From: Canna indica
Lineage: Eukaryota; Streptophyta; Magnoliopsida; Zingiberales; Cannaceae
Direction: 5' to 3'
Assembly (NCBI GenBank): GCA_034359265.1
Contig: CP136893.1
Coordinates: forward strand, 41,427,501-41,491,500
Length of the DNA stretch: 64,000 nucleotides
Shown one piece after another: positions 43,661-54,004 of the stretch. The stretch's first letter is position 1. Each line of letters starts with the position of its first letter. The notes beneath the pieces are model-generated. The model did not search any database, was not told the DNA's origin, and saw only the letters and a program-made list of their open reading frames with translations. A program made the position numbers and the translations under genes.

Positions 43661-44180
43661 CTTATTTCGAGTTAAATAAAATTAAGTCTTTATTGTGATG
43701 AAAATTGAAAGGTTTTTTCAATTTTTATTTCTTCTTTTCATCACTTATTATTTTAAAGGCTAATATTTGTTGATGGAAGTTACTTTTCACCCTGAAGCCA
43801 ACACGTGTGCCAATCTTATTAGTGGAGTTTTATTTCACCCTAAAAGCTTGGGGTGTTAGTGTTCCGATCAATTGTCAAGTGGTGATAATCTCTTCTCCAT
43901 TTCTTCGTCTGTTCGTCTACTTGAGGATCTCTCTTCTTTTAAAGATGTCTGGACACAAAGGAAAGAAAGGTTGCGTGAGGGAGATGTATGTTTCCACAAC
44001 CAAAAAAATGCAATCTTTAAACCCTGCCGAAAATCACAACCATCTGCTGCACCCTCCACCGAGAAAATACCTCTTCCTCCTTCAACAAGTCAAGGACACA
44101 AATTCAGAAAGAAAACTGTGACCAGACCGGCTGACCTACTGTTAAGGAGAAGTAGTCGAGGTATGGAACTCAAAACTTTT
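43661..44180 (+). pseudogene. SIR3 post-pol region with start of an envelope-like ORF
   Basis: After pol, the frame from 43872 (SVRLLEDLSSFKDVWTQRKE and on) and the overlapping frame from 43807 (MSGHKGKKGCVREM) code a basic, Ser/Pro/Thr-rich N-terminus. Members of the SIRE1 group often carry an extra ORF at this place, called envelope-like. The frame is cut at 44181 by GYP-G and continues at 54005. No function is claimed. Confidence 0.6.
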
Positions 44181-46935
44181 GGTCACACCCCAACTGAGGG
44201 TAGTGTGACCGGCCAGGGCCTACATCATACCCTGTAGCCTACTGTCTACATTGACTGACAAGAAACCAGAACATATCGATAAAAAAAACCACAACGCAAT
44301 CTTTATTTAAAGTTTTCAAAGTTCACAAATATATGTTTTTCAAACCAAAGAGGAAAACCAATATCGTCACAAATAAAACATCTCAAGTATCAAAGTTATT
44401 ACAACTTTTCAAAACACTAACTGTCAGTGTAGAAAAATAAAAGACACTACTACATGACACTGGACTATGACCCAAGGACGCCGCTACGAGATATGGCACC
44501 ACCACCTGCCCTCCAGCTGTACCTTGATGATGAGCCTCGATCACTGATCATGCTCTGCAAAAATAAATGAAACAAACCGTGAGTCCACTTGGGACTCAGT
44601 GAGCGATTCTTCCGAACCTCCACATAATTCTCAGTCAGTCATGCCTAACATATAAGGCAGCATAGTATATATATTTAGGGAGGAATGTTACTTTTTAATA
44701 TGACTACTAACCCCATGGGTCATTCTGTATAAACCATATATGAGAAAACCTGCCATAACGACCTACCAAGTCACCTGGCATCCGGCCTTTGGGGCCTACT
44801 TATGGTGTAAGAATCCCGGCTATAACCGGCCCTACCATACAAGGTAGAATCACACTGGCTGTTCGGCTGCATCATATCAAGATGTAATCAAGAACCAAGC
44901 CTAACCGTCATGGTCACGACATGTTTCAGATGAGTTTCCGGGAGGTCCACGGAATCCATCCATAAACCCCCGGTGACCTTCGTCACCAAAGCGTCACGAC
45001 AGTTTCAAAAGGTTACCCCGTCATCTCATCTCCAGTGGGGGGCCAAGAAGTCGGAGCACGTAGGAATGCCAACCACTACATAAGCCACGTCTGGCTGAGG
45101 CGAGCAGCAAGCGGGGGAGAGTCAAGTAAAGTACAACAACGTTGGGGTGGGATGCTAGTACTTAAACTAGGATGGTCTACTAGTCTCCGGACACCGTCTG
45201 GGGTAGGGATAGCTAGTCCCACCCAACTGGGGTTGACACCTAGCGGGCCCGCTGGTGCATCTCAAGACCCAATCACTGGCTGAGCCAAGCATTGGTCATT
45301 TTCGACCGCCATGGTTCTCGGCGGACCATCTCAAGCACATCACACAATCAATGTCCTAGGGTTTCCTTATATACACTTTGGGCAGTTGCCCGCATCCGGC
45401 CCTAACGCGAGCCCCGTAGGGTCAACAACTCAATGTTACCCTTCCTTTGAGTGTACACCTAATAATTATAGGTTGTAAAAATGGTCACATACTCATCATG
45501 TCTCTCCATATTTAACATATCATGGATTTAATACTTACCAAATTTAATAAATTTCAACATGCTAAAAATAACAAGGTTTAACAATTATATCACCATGATT
45601 TCATGCCTAATTGCAGCACTAATAATCATATCCAGCTTGTAGACGATAATTCCAGCAACAAAAATTTAATTATTACAGCATATAATAGTCTAATTTCAGC
45701 ATAGAAAGATAAATTCCAGCAACTAAACAGTTATTACAACATGAAATATTTAATTTCAGCATAGAAGGATAAATTCCAACAACTATATGATTAATACAAC
45801 ATGTATTGTTTAATTTCAGCATAGAAAAATAATTTCCAGCAATTAAGAATTTATTTCAGTATGTATTTGATTAATTTTAGCATATACATGTAAATTCCAG
45901 CACATGAAATTGAATCGCAGAAAGGTTATGCCATGGTAGGAACCGAAGTATAGGTGTTCTATACAAAATGATAGACTACAACCAAGATATCTTTCCACTC
46001 TTTAGCCATTCTATCCCTACATGTACAAGATGATAGCCTACCAGCATGATGTCCTTCTACTCTTTCATCATTCTATCTTTACATGTCGATCACTTGAGAA
46101 AGTTACTTTCAAGTACTCAAAACCCTTCCCTTCCCCACTCGACCGAACCCTTATCCAAGGGCTTTCATCATGCGGCTAGCCCTAGGGGTTAGGAAGATTA
46201 GCACTCTTCCATGTTCTTAGTTTTCTTGATCTATATGAACCTATATCATAAGCAAAGAAGCAAATCTACATGTTTAAACCGCATGGAAAATTTGGGGGAA
46301 AATTGGGCATGACCTCCCCTCCTTTCCCCTAGTCGGTCTACACCTATATTTTGAGAAAACTTCGTGAAAACATCTCAAGATTAAACATCTACATCTTGAG
46401 AGGGTACAAGACCAAACACCATGAGAAAACGATAAGAAATCATCATGCAAGGCCGGTCACCATCAAAACCAAGGGGTTCGGCTAGGGCCTCCTCTCAAAA
46501 CCTAGGTTCTACCACTCACCTTTGCTAGAGGAAGATGAAGGATCGAGCGTTGACGCCCTCAAATCTTCCGGAGACGACGCGAAACCCGGATTGACCAAGA
46601 TCTATCTCCCTTGCTCCTTCTCCATGTCTCCCTATGTGCTGCCTTGTGTGACTCCTAGATGAGTTCGACTTGGGTTCCGACTTACTACTGACTCAACTCA
46701 GCCCGAGTCCGACTTGGGTTCCGACTCTACCCGCAACACAAGTCGACTTAAACTCAATTAAGGTATAAATGCATAAAAGGAAGGAGTCAATTACCCAATT
46801 TAATTGCATACATCATTAGTCGAGTCATACCTTCTACTCGAGGTGATCCTGAGGCTCGACTCGACTAACCCCGGGTCCGGTGCGTTGCACCAAAACAGAT
46901 TTTTGTAATAGGATTTTTTTTTTCCGGGTCTTACA
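44181..46935 (-). repeat. GYP-G 3' LTR, 2755 bp
   Basis: In element orientation it starts TGTAAGACCCGG at 46935 and ends at 44181 (GGGGTGTGACC, final CA lost). It holds about four copies of a roughly 70-base tandem repeat (ttcagcatagaaagataaat, 45640-45912) and the conserved module at 44550-44620. It has a block (about 44900-45150) that the 5' LTR lacks. The frame at 45035-45283 is incidental. Confidence 0.9.
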
Positions 46936-47300
46936 ACCTTCCCCCCTTAAGGGAAATTCGTCCTCAAATTTACTTGAATGACAAGGACTTACCGGCTCTT
47001 CGAATAAGGAAGGGTAGTGCTCTCTGATGTCCTGCTCTACCATCCTAGTGGCCTCTTGCCCGGAATGGTGCTCCCATCTGACCTTTACCAGTGGAATTTC
47101 TTTGTATCTTAGCTTACTGACTTGACGGTCAAGGATCTCTACCGGCCTTTCCTCGAATGAGACTGCCGAATCTACCTCAATAGAAGAAGGTTCGATCACA
47201 TGCGAATCGTCTTTTACATATCTCTGAAGCATGGATACATGGAAGATCGGATGCACTCTGCCTAGGCTAGAAGGCAAAGCCAGCTAATAAGCCACCGCCT
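46936..47300 (-). pseudogene. GYP-G pol C-terminus with chromodomain
   Basis: The minus strand reads LGRVHPIFHVSMLQRYVKD, then FEERPVEILDRQVSKLRYKE, IPLVKVRWEHHSGQEATRMV and EQDIREHYPSLF. This is a chromodomain of the kind found in plant Tekay/Del chromoviruses, where it guides integration toward certain chromatin. The frame continues through the polypurine tract (ccttaaggggggaaggt on the minus strand) into the LTR without a stop, so the original stop has been lost. A stop near 47285 separates it from integrase. Confidence 0.85.
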
Positions 47301-48310
47301 CTCCGCTTGAGAATAGGGAAAGGCCCAATGAACCTAGGGCTCAACTTTCACTTCTTTCCAAACCGGACTATCCCTTTCATAGGGGAAACCTTCATGAACA
47401 CTAAGCCGCCATTGGCGAATTCCAATTCTCTGGCCTCTTATTGGCATACATTTTTAGTCGACTTTGGGCCGCCAGCAATCTTTCCTTTATGATTTTCACC
47501 ATCCTTACTGCTTCCTCAACCAGAACAGGACCCACCATGAGTGATTCTCCGGCCTCAAACCAGCCCATCAGAGACCTACACCGCCTCCCATACAAGACCT
47601 CAAAGGGAGCAATGTCAATGCTACTGTGATAGCTATTGTTGTAGGTGAACTCTATCAGTGGTAGGTGCTTTTTCCAGCCATTGGCCATATCCAAGACGCA
47701 TGCCCTCAGCATATCCTCAAAGGCTTGGATGGTCCTTTCTAACTGACCGTCAGTTTGCGGATGGATAGTTGTGCTGAAACGCACCTGGGTATCCAAGGCT
47801 TCCTGGAAGGACTGCCAAAATCGGATTGTGAACTGGGTACCTCTATCGGATATGATCATCATAGGGGTAGCATGGTATGCCACAATTCTGTCCACGAATA
47901 GTCTGGCGTACTGCTCCATAGAAATGGTCATCTTCACAGGAATAAAATGCGCGGTCTTGGTTGATCGGTCCACTACCAACCAAATGGAGTCAAAGTCGCC
48001 TTTTGACTTAGGCAACCCAGTCACCAAGTCCATGGTGATCTTCTCCCACTTCCACTCGGGCACCTCGAGGTTTTGCAGCAGCCCCACGGGCTTCAGTTGT
48101 TCGGCCTTCACTTGCTGGCAGACCAAATATTTGGATACAAACTTTGCTACCTCTCTTTTCATGCCCTTCCACCGGTAATACTGCCTTAAATCCCTGTACA
48201 TTTTGGTGGCCCTCGGATGCATCATATAAGTGGAACGATGACCTAGTTCCAGGACTTGCCTAGGCACCTCTGCGATATCCTGCATCACAATTCGGTCTTT
48301 GAACCTCAGC
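47301..48310 (-). pseudogene. GYP-G integrase
   Basis: The frame 48288-47401 is open for 295 residues. It shows the zinc-binding N-terminus (HRSTYMMHP ... SKYLVCQQVKAEQ), the core with LVVDRSTKTAHFIPVK (Asp), MIISDRGTQFTIRFWQSF (Asp), HPQTDGQLERTIQAFEDML (Glu), and VLYGRRCRSLMGWFEAGES. The first Cys of the zinc motif is replaced by Tyr (YLVC for CLVC), so the H2C2 site is damaged. The DDE residues are in place. It is the longest open frame of the window, but a stop lies before the chromodomain and another after RNase H. Confidence 0.88.
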
Positions 48311-49000
48311 TAACCCTCTGACTCCAACCTGAATCTATTCTCTGCATCGTCTCTCTGCACAAAATCCATTGTTAGTTCACAGAAGGCGTCCTCTCCCTGC
48401 GTGGCACGCAACATATCCACCATTGTGGATTGTACCCGCAGGTGTGCCACCAAGGTACATGAGGCTGACATCATCAAGGTTGTACCCCCATCTAGGCACA
48501 ACGCCATTTCTCGTGCTAGAGGTCTCCTCCGGATTTCTAAATAAGCCAAACTGCCCATGGATTTTATGCTTAAAGCATCTGCTACTACATTGGCTTTCCC
48601 CGGGTGATACACAATGGTGCAGTCATAATCCTTCAAGAGCTCCAACCACCTCCTCTGCCTGAGGTTCAGCTTTTTTTTTTTTGGGTAAGCAGATACTAGA
48701 GGCTCTTGTGGTTCGTATAGATCTCGCAAGCCTCACCATACAAATAATGACGCCAGAGCTTTAGACCAAGGACCACTGCTGCCAGCTCTAGATCGTGCAT
48801 CGGGTAGTTCTTTTCATGATGTTTCAACTGACGGGATGCATAGCCTATGACTCTACCAAACTGCATCAGAACGTAGCCTAGACCAACCCAAGAGGTATCA
48901 CAGAAGACTACAAACACTCCATTGCCGGAAGGTACGGCCAACACTAGTGCCGACGTCAAGCAATCCTTGAGCTTCTGGAAGCTTGCCTCGTACTTGGCGT
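48311..49000 (-). pseudogene. GYP-G RNase H and connection
   Basis: The minus strand gives [20 protein letters not shown] (catalytic Asp; usual text is FCDAS-GLG), [20 protein letters not shown] (Glu in DLEL), then a frameshift at a run of A on the minus strand near 48671-48683, [19 protein letters not shown] and [17 protein letters not shown] (Asp). Frames 48959-48696 and 48729-48310 overlap. The homopolymer at the frameshift could also be an assembly error. Confidence 0.85.
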
Positions 49001-49830
49001 CCCAATCAATTTAACCCTTTTTTTTAGTCAACCGAGCCAAAGGGGCTGCAATCCTGGAGAAGTTCTCTACGAACTTTCGGTAGTACCCGGCCAGACCAAG
49101 AAAACTGCAGACCTCAGACACACTGGTTGGCCGCCTCTAGTTTTGCACCGCCTCCACCTTTGCAAGGTCTACCCCTATCCCTTCCTTGGACACCACATGG
49201 CCCTAGAACCCTACACTTTCCAACCATAATTCACACTTGGAAAACTTAACAAACAACCGGTGCACTGTAAGAGTTTCCAGGACCATCCTCAGGTGCTTAG
49301 AGTGCTCTTCCTCACTCTTGGAGTAGACTAGGATGTCGTCAATGAAGACGATCACAAAGTTGTCCAAGTACTCCTTAAATACCCTGTTCATTAAGCCCAT
49401 GAAGGCAGCAGATGCATTGGTTAGGCCGAAGGACATCACAAGGAACTCGTAGTGACCATAGTGAGTCCTAAAGGCCGTCTTAGGCACATCGCGGTCCCAG
49501 ATTCTCAGCTAATGGTACCCGGACCTTAGGTCTATATTTGAAAATCATAGTGCTCCCTGTAGCTAGTCAAACAAATCGTCTATCCTTGGCAGTGGGTAAC
49601 GACCTTTGACTGTCACTTGTTCAACTGCACATAGTTGATGCACATGCGCATCAACCCATCCTTCTTCTTAACGAAGAACATTGGGGCACCCCATGGTGAC
49701 GTGCTTGGCCAGATGAAACCCAGGTCTAGTATTTCTTGCAACTGCACTTTTAATTTCCTGAGTTCGGCCGGTGTCATCCTATAGGATGGGATGGAAATGG
49801 GTTTCACCCTGGGCTGCAGATCAATGCAAA
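49001..49830 (-). pseudogene. GYP-G reverse transcriptase
   Basis: The order is [58 protein letters not shown], a broken stretch (49500-49610), then [39 protein letters not shown] and [17 protein letters not shown] (catalytic IDD motif, F-I-D-D). This is a gypsy RT (RVT_1). Stops occur at about 49610, 49510 and 49203, and the thumb region (49000-49200) is scattered over frames. Confidence 0.88.
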
Positions 49831-50400
49831 AAAATCAACTTCCCTTTTGGGCGGCAATCCCGACAATTCCTCGGGAAACACATCGGGGAATTCACAGACC
49901 ACCAATGTTCCACTGACATTTCTTGCCTCACCCCTTTCCTCCTCAGCCACAGATAGAAAGGCCAGGTAGGATTGGCAGTCGCCCTGAAGCAGCTTATGAG
50001 CCTTTAGGGCTTAGATGATCCCAATCGGCTTGCTCCCTCCATCTCCTTGGAAGGTGAACTGCGGCAGCCCAGGCTTGCTAAACATAACTGTCTTAGCTCT
50101 ACAATCCAACATCACAAAGTGCTCCACTAGCCAATCCATGCCAAGAATGACATTGATCTGAAGCATGGGCAGGAGTGTCAAATCTGCCTTCAGTGTACGG
50201 CCGCATATGACACTTTGTAGCCTTGAAAATTTTGATTTGGCTATGATTGCATCGCCCGTAGGCGTTGATACTACAAATAGCCCATCGAGCAATGAAGGTG
50301 TCATTGGTAACCCAGCAGCAAATTTGGCAGATACAAATGAGTGCGTGGCACCCGGATCAAATAGAACATAAGCAGCAGATGATCATACTAAGATAGTACC
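49831..50400 (-). pseudogene. GYP-G aspartic protease
   Basis: Near 50320-50365 the minus strand reads YVLFDPGATHSFVSAKFAAG, the retropepsin active site (D-P-G in this clade). The frame continues GLFVVSTPTGDAIIAKSKF, LADLT-type text and QINVILGMDWLVEHFVMLDC. An in-frame stop lies just upstream of the active site. Residues after 50011 link to RT with stops. Confidence 0.85.
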
Positions 50401-51060
50401 TGCTACAACTGCTCTAGACGCCTCTGCCCCCTAATGGTTCATGGCGAACACCCTGGCGGACGGTCTCTCTGACTAGCTAGCTTGCGGCCCCCTGTTCTGC
50501 ATCTGCCCTCTCTGAGCCACTATCCCTACAAACCTAGGTGTCTTTACTTTTGGCTACTCAGACTTCTGGTCAATTCTCTCCGAACAGTCCTTCTTGAGGT
50601 GCTCGACCCGACCGCATTTATAACAAGCATGTGTGCGGCCAAGACCCCCAGTGCATCCGACTTCAACTGCCACATTGTGGTACCTCAACCTTCTGAGGAG
50701 CACCTCCTGACCGGCCGGCCTCATTGTTCCTGACCCTGGGCCCCCACGACCCTGGCTACCACTCTGACCTTTGGTCTGCTAGTGGTTTGCGGCGGTCACC
50801 GCCCCCTCCGGGTGCCATGGTCGACTCTCAGATCCCTGCGGCTGAAATTTCTTCTTGTCGGTCCGTCGTTCATCTCGACGGCATCCAAGCTTCCTTCTGA
50901 AGGGCTTCATCCACTACCTGGGCAAGAGTGGAGTCCTCGGTATAGTGGATGAGCCTGTCAATCAGAGGCCTCAAGCCTCCAACGAACCTCTTGACCCTGG
51001 CGGTCTCAAATGCCACTAGGGTTGGATGATATTTGGAAAGACAGTTGAACTCCATACTAG
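50401..51060 (-). pseudogene. GYP-G gag, C-terminal half with CCHC knuckle
   Basis: The frame 51055-50870 reads MEFNCLSKYHPTLVAFETAR and VKRFVGGLRPLIDRLIHY, followed by EALQKEAW, usual in chromovirus gag. A zinc knuckle lies at about 50585-50635 (CYKCGRVEHLKKDC). The gag N-terminal two thirds, including the LWW motif, are missing; a SINE-like sequence sits in their place. Confidence 0.75.
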
Positions 51061-51124
51061 CTCCCAGAATCGGGCGCTACCAACTTTCCCGAAACCAATT
51101 GGTGAAGGGAATGGGCACTTTCCT

Positions 51125-51320
51125 CATCTTGTACCGTATAGTAGCCCGAGCACCCCCCGACGTTCGAATGTGACTTGGCCAAACCCGGCCTCCGCCACGG
51201 GACAATTACTGACACAACCCGGCCAACAATCTCCCCCCCTTAGCAATTACCCACTGGGATTCAAACACGGGACCCTGGCCTCAACATTCTGTCGAATTAC
51301 TACCGTTGCCATTCAGTGCA
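51125..51320 (-). mobile_element. Possible SINE (Au-like) in GYP-G gag
   Basis: The minus strand contains gtcccgtgtttgaatcccag (near 51275), similar to a tRNA-type B box, then ctaaggggggggagattgtt and ggccgggttgtgtcag. The arrangement of a B box, a GGGGGAGATTGTTGG stretch and a Y-rich 3' part recalls the plant Au SINE family. The A box is unclear and no target duplication was found, so it may instead be a leftover of a larger rearrangement that removed the gag N-terminus. Confidence 0.45.
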
Positions 51321-51557
51321 GCATTATGTGTCTCCCTCACACTATCACAAGAAAAGAACAACTGTCCTATCATATAATCATTTTTTTTTTAACAACAGAA
51401 TCAAATAAATACTAACCGCATGGTGTGCTGAGTGCAGGAGTTGTCGCCCGATCTCGTGGCATAACTATACCGTATGTCGACATGCTAGCATATGTCTCAT
51501 ACGGTACCCAACACTTAGTCATAGTCCAGACCTAACCTAGTGCTCTGATACCAACTT
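51321..51557 (-). other. GYP-G leader and primer binding site
   Basis: The minus strand reads AAGTTGGTATCAGAGCACT (about 51539-51557), a tRNA-Met primer site, directly next to the LTR. The leader matches GYP-D at 11420-11550. Confidence 0.85.
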
Positions 51558-53999
51558 TGTCACACCCCAACTGAGGGTAGTGTGATCGGCCAGGGCATAC
51601 ATCCTACCCTATAGCCTATTGTCTATACTAACTGACAAGAAACCAGAACATATCGATAAAAAGAAACCACAACACAATCTTTATTTAAAGTTTTCAAAGT
51701 TCACAAATATATGTTTTTCAAACCAAAGAGGAAAACCAACATCGTCACAAATAAAACATCTCAAGTATCAAAGTTATTAAAACTTTTCAAAACACTAACT
51801 GTCAGTGTAGAAAAATAAAAGACACTACTACATGACACTGGTCTATGATCCAAGGACACCGCTATGAGATATGGCACCACCGCCTGCCCTCCAGCTGCAC
51901 CATGACGATGAGCCTCGATCATTGATCACGCTTTGCAAAAAAAAATGAAACAAACCATGAGTCCACTTCCGAACCTCCACATAATCCTCAGTCAGTCATA
52001 CATAACATAAAAGGCAACATAGTATATATATTTAGGGAGGAATGTTACTTTTTAATATGACTACTAACCCCATGGGTCATTTTGTATAAACCATATATGA
52101 GAAAACCTACCATAATGGCCTATCAAGCCACCTGGCATCCGGCCCTTGGGGCCTACTTATGGTGTAAGAATCCCGGCTATAACCGGTCCTACCATACAAG
52201 GTAGAATCACACTAGCTGTTTGACCGCATCATATCAAGATGTAATCAAGAAATCCCGGGCCATCGACTAGGATGGTCTACTAGTCTCCGGACACCGTCTG
52301 GGGTAGGGATAGCTAGTCCCACCCAACTGGGGTCTGACACCTAGCGGGCCCGCTGGTGCATCTCTAGACCCAATCACTGTCTCGACGACACTTTGGGGCA
52401 GTTGCCCGCTTCCGGCCCTAACCCGGGCCCCGTAGGGTCAACAACTCAATGTTACTCGTCTTTTGAGTGTACACCTCATAATTTTCGGTTCTAAAAATGG
52501 TCACATACTCATCATGTCTCTCCATATTTAACATATCGTGGATTTAATACTTACCAAATTTAATAAATTTCAGAATGCTAAAAATAAGAAGGTTTAACAA
52601 TTATATCACTATGATTTCTGGCCTAATTGCATCACTAATAATCATATTCAGCTTGTAGACGATAATTCCAGCAACAAAAAATTAATTATTACAGCATATA
52701 ATAGTCTAATTTCAGCATAGAAAGATAAATTCCAGCAACTAAACAGTTATTACAACATGAAATTTTTAGTTTCAGCATAGAAGGATAAATTCTAGCAACT
52801 ACATGATTAATACAACATGTATTGTTTAATTTCAGCATAGAAAAATAATTTCCAGCAACTAAGAATTTATTTCAGTATGTATTTGATTTATTTCAGCATA
52901 TACATATAAATTCCAGCACATGAAATTGAATCGCAGCAAGGTTATGCCTTGGTAGGAACCGAAGTATAGGTGTTCTATACAAAATGATAGCCTACAACCA
53001 AGATATCTTTCCACTCTTTAGCCATTTTATCCCTACATGTACAAGATGATAGCCTACCAGCATGATGTCCTTCTACTCTTTTAGTCATTCTATCTTTACA
53101 TGTCGATCACTTGAGAAAGTTACTTTCGAGAACTCAAAACCCTTCCCTTCCCCACTCGGCCAAGCCCTAATCCAAGGGCTTTCATCATGCGGCCGGCCCT
53201 AGGGGTTAGGAAGATTAGCACTCTTCCATGTTCTTAGTTTTCTTGATCTATATGAACCTATATCATATGCAAAGAATCAAATCTACATGTTTAAACCACA
53301 TGTAAAATTTGGGGGGAAATTGGGCATGACCTCCCCTCTTTTCCCCTAGTCCGTCTACACCTATATTTCGAGAAAACGTCGTGAAAACATCTCAAGATCA
53401 AACATCTACATCTTGAGAGGGTACAAGACCAAACACCATGAGAAAACGACAAGAAATCAACATGCAAGGCTGGTCACCATCAAAACCAAGGGGTTCGGCT
53501 AGGGCCTCCTCTCAAAACCTAGGTTCTACCACTCACCTTTGCTAGAGGAAGATGAAAGATCGAGCTTTGACGACCTCAAATCTTCCGGGGATGACGCGAA
53601 ACCCGGATTGACCAAGATCTATCTCCCTTGCTCCTTCTCCCCGTCTCCCTATGTGCTGCCTTGTGCGACTCCTAGATGAGTCGCACGGCAGCTTGGATGA
53701 GGGATTTTAATCCCTCATCTAACCTTCCATACTTGCCTTAGCCACTTACTACTGACTCGACTCAGCCCGAGTCCGACTTGGATTCCGACTCTACCCGCAA
53801 CACGAGTCGACTTAAACTCGATTAAGGTATAAATGCATAAAAGGAAGGAGTCAATTACCCAATTTAATTGAATACATCATTAGTCGAGTCATACCTTCTA
53901 CTCGAGACGATCCTGAGGCTCGACTCGACTAACCCCGTGTCCGGCGCGTTGCACCAAAATAGATTTTTATAATAGGAATTTTGTTTTTCGGGTCTTACA
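51558..53999 (-). repeat. GYP-G 5' LTR, 2442 bp
   Basis: It begins (minus) TGTAAGACCCGAAAAAC at 53999 and ends GGGGTGTGACA at 51558. The tandem repeat is at 52665-52925. The conserved module is damaged: the first arm of the gagtcc stem is lost (51930-51978). A block at 53685-53735 is absent from the 3' LTR. Confidence 0.9.
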
Positions 54000-54004
54000 G
54001 TTTT

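Larger units (their letters stand above)
44181..53999 (-). mobile_element. GYP-G, nearly complete Ty3/gypsy chromovirus (Tekay/Del type)
   Basis: It has a 5' LTR (51558-53999), primer site, gag remnant, protease, RT, RNase H, integrase, chromodomain, polypurine tract and 3' LTR (44181-46935) in order on the minus strand, 9.8 kb in all. Flanks are CTTTT (44176-44180) and GTTTT (54000-54004), a target duplication with one change. By eye, a stretch of about 230 bases (44281-44510 against 51655-51885) differs at about nine positions between the LTRs, so the insertion is not recent. Every domain carries stops or frameshifts. It interrupts the envelope-like region of SIR3. Confidence 0.92.
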
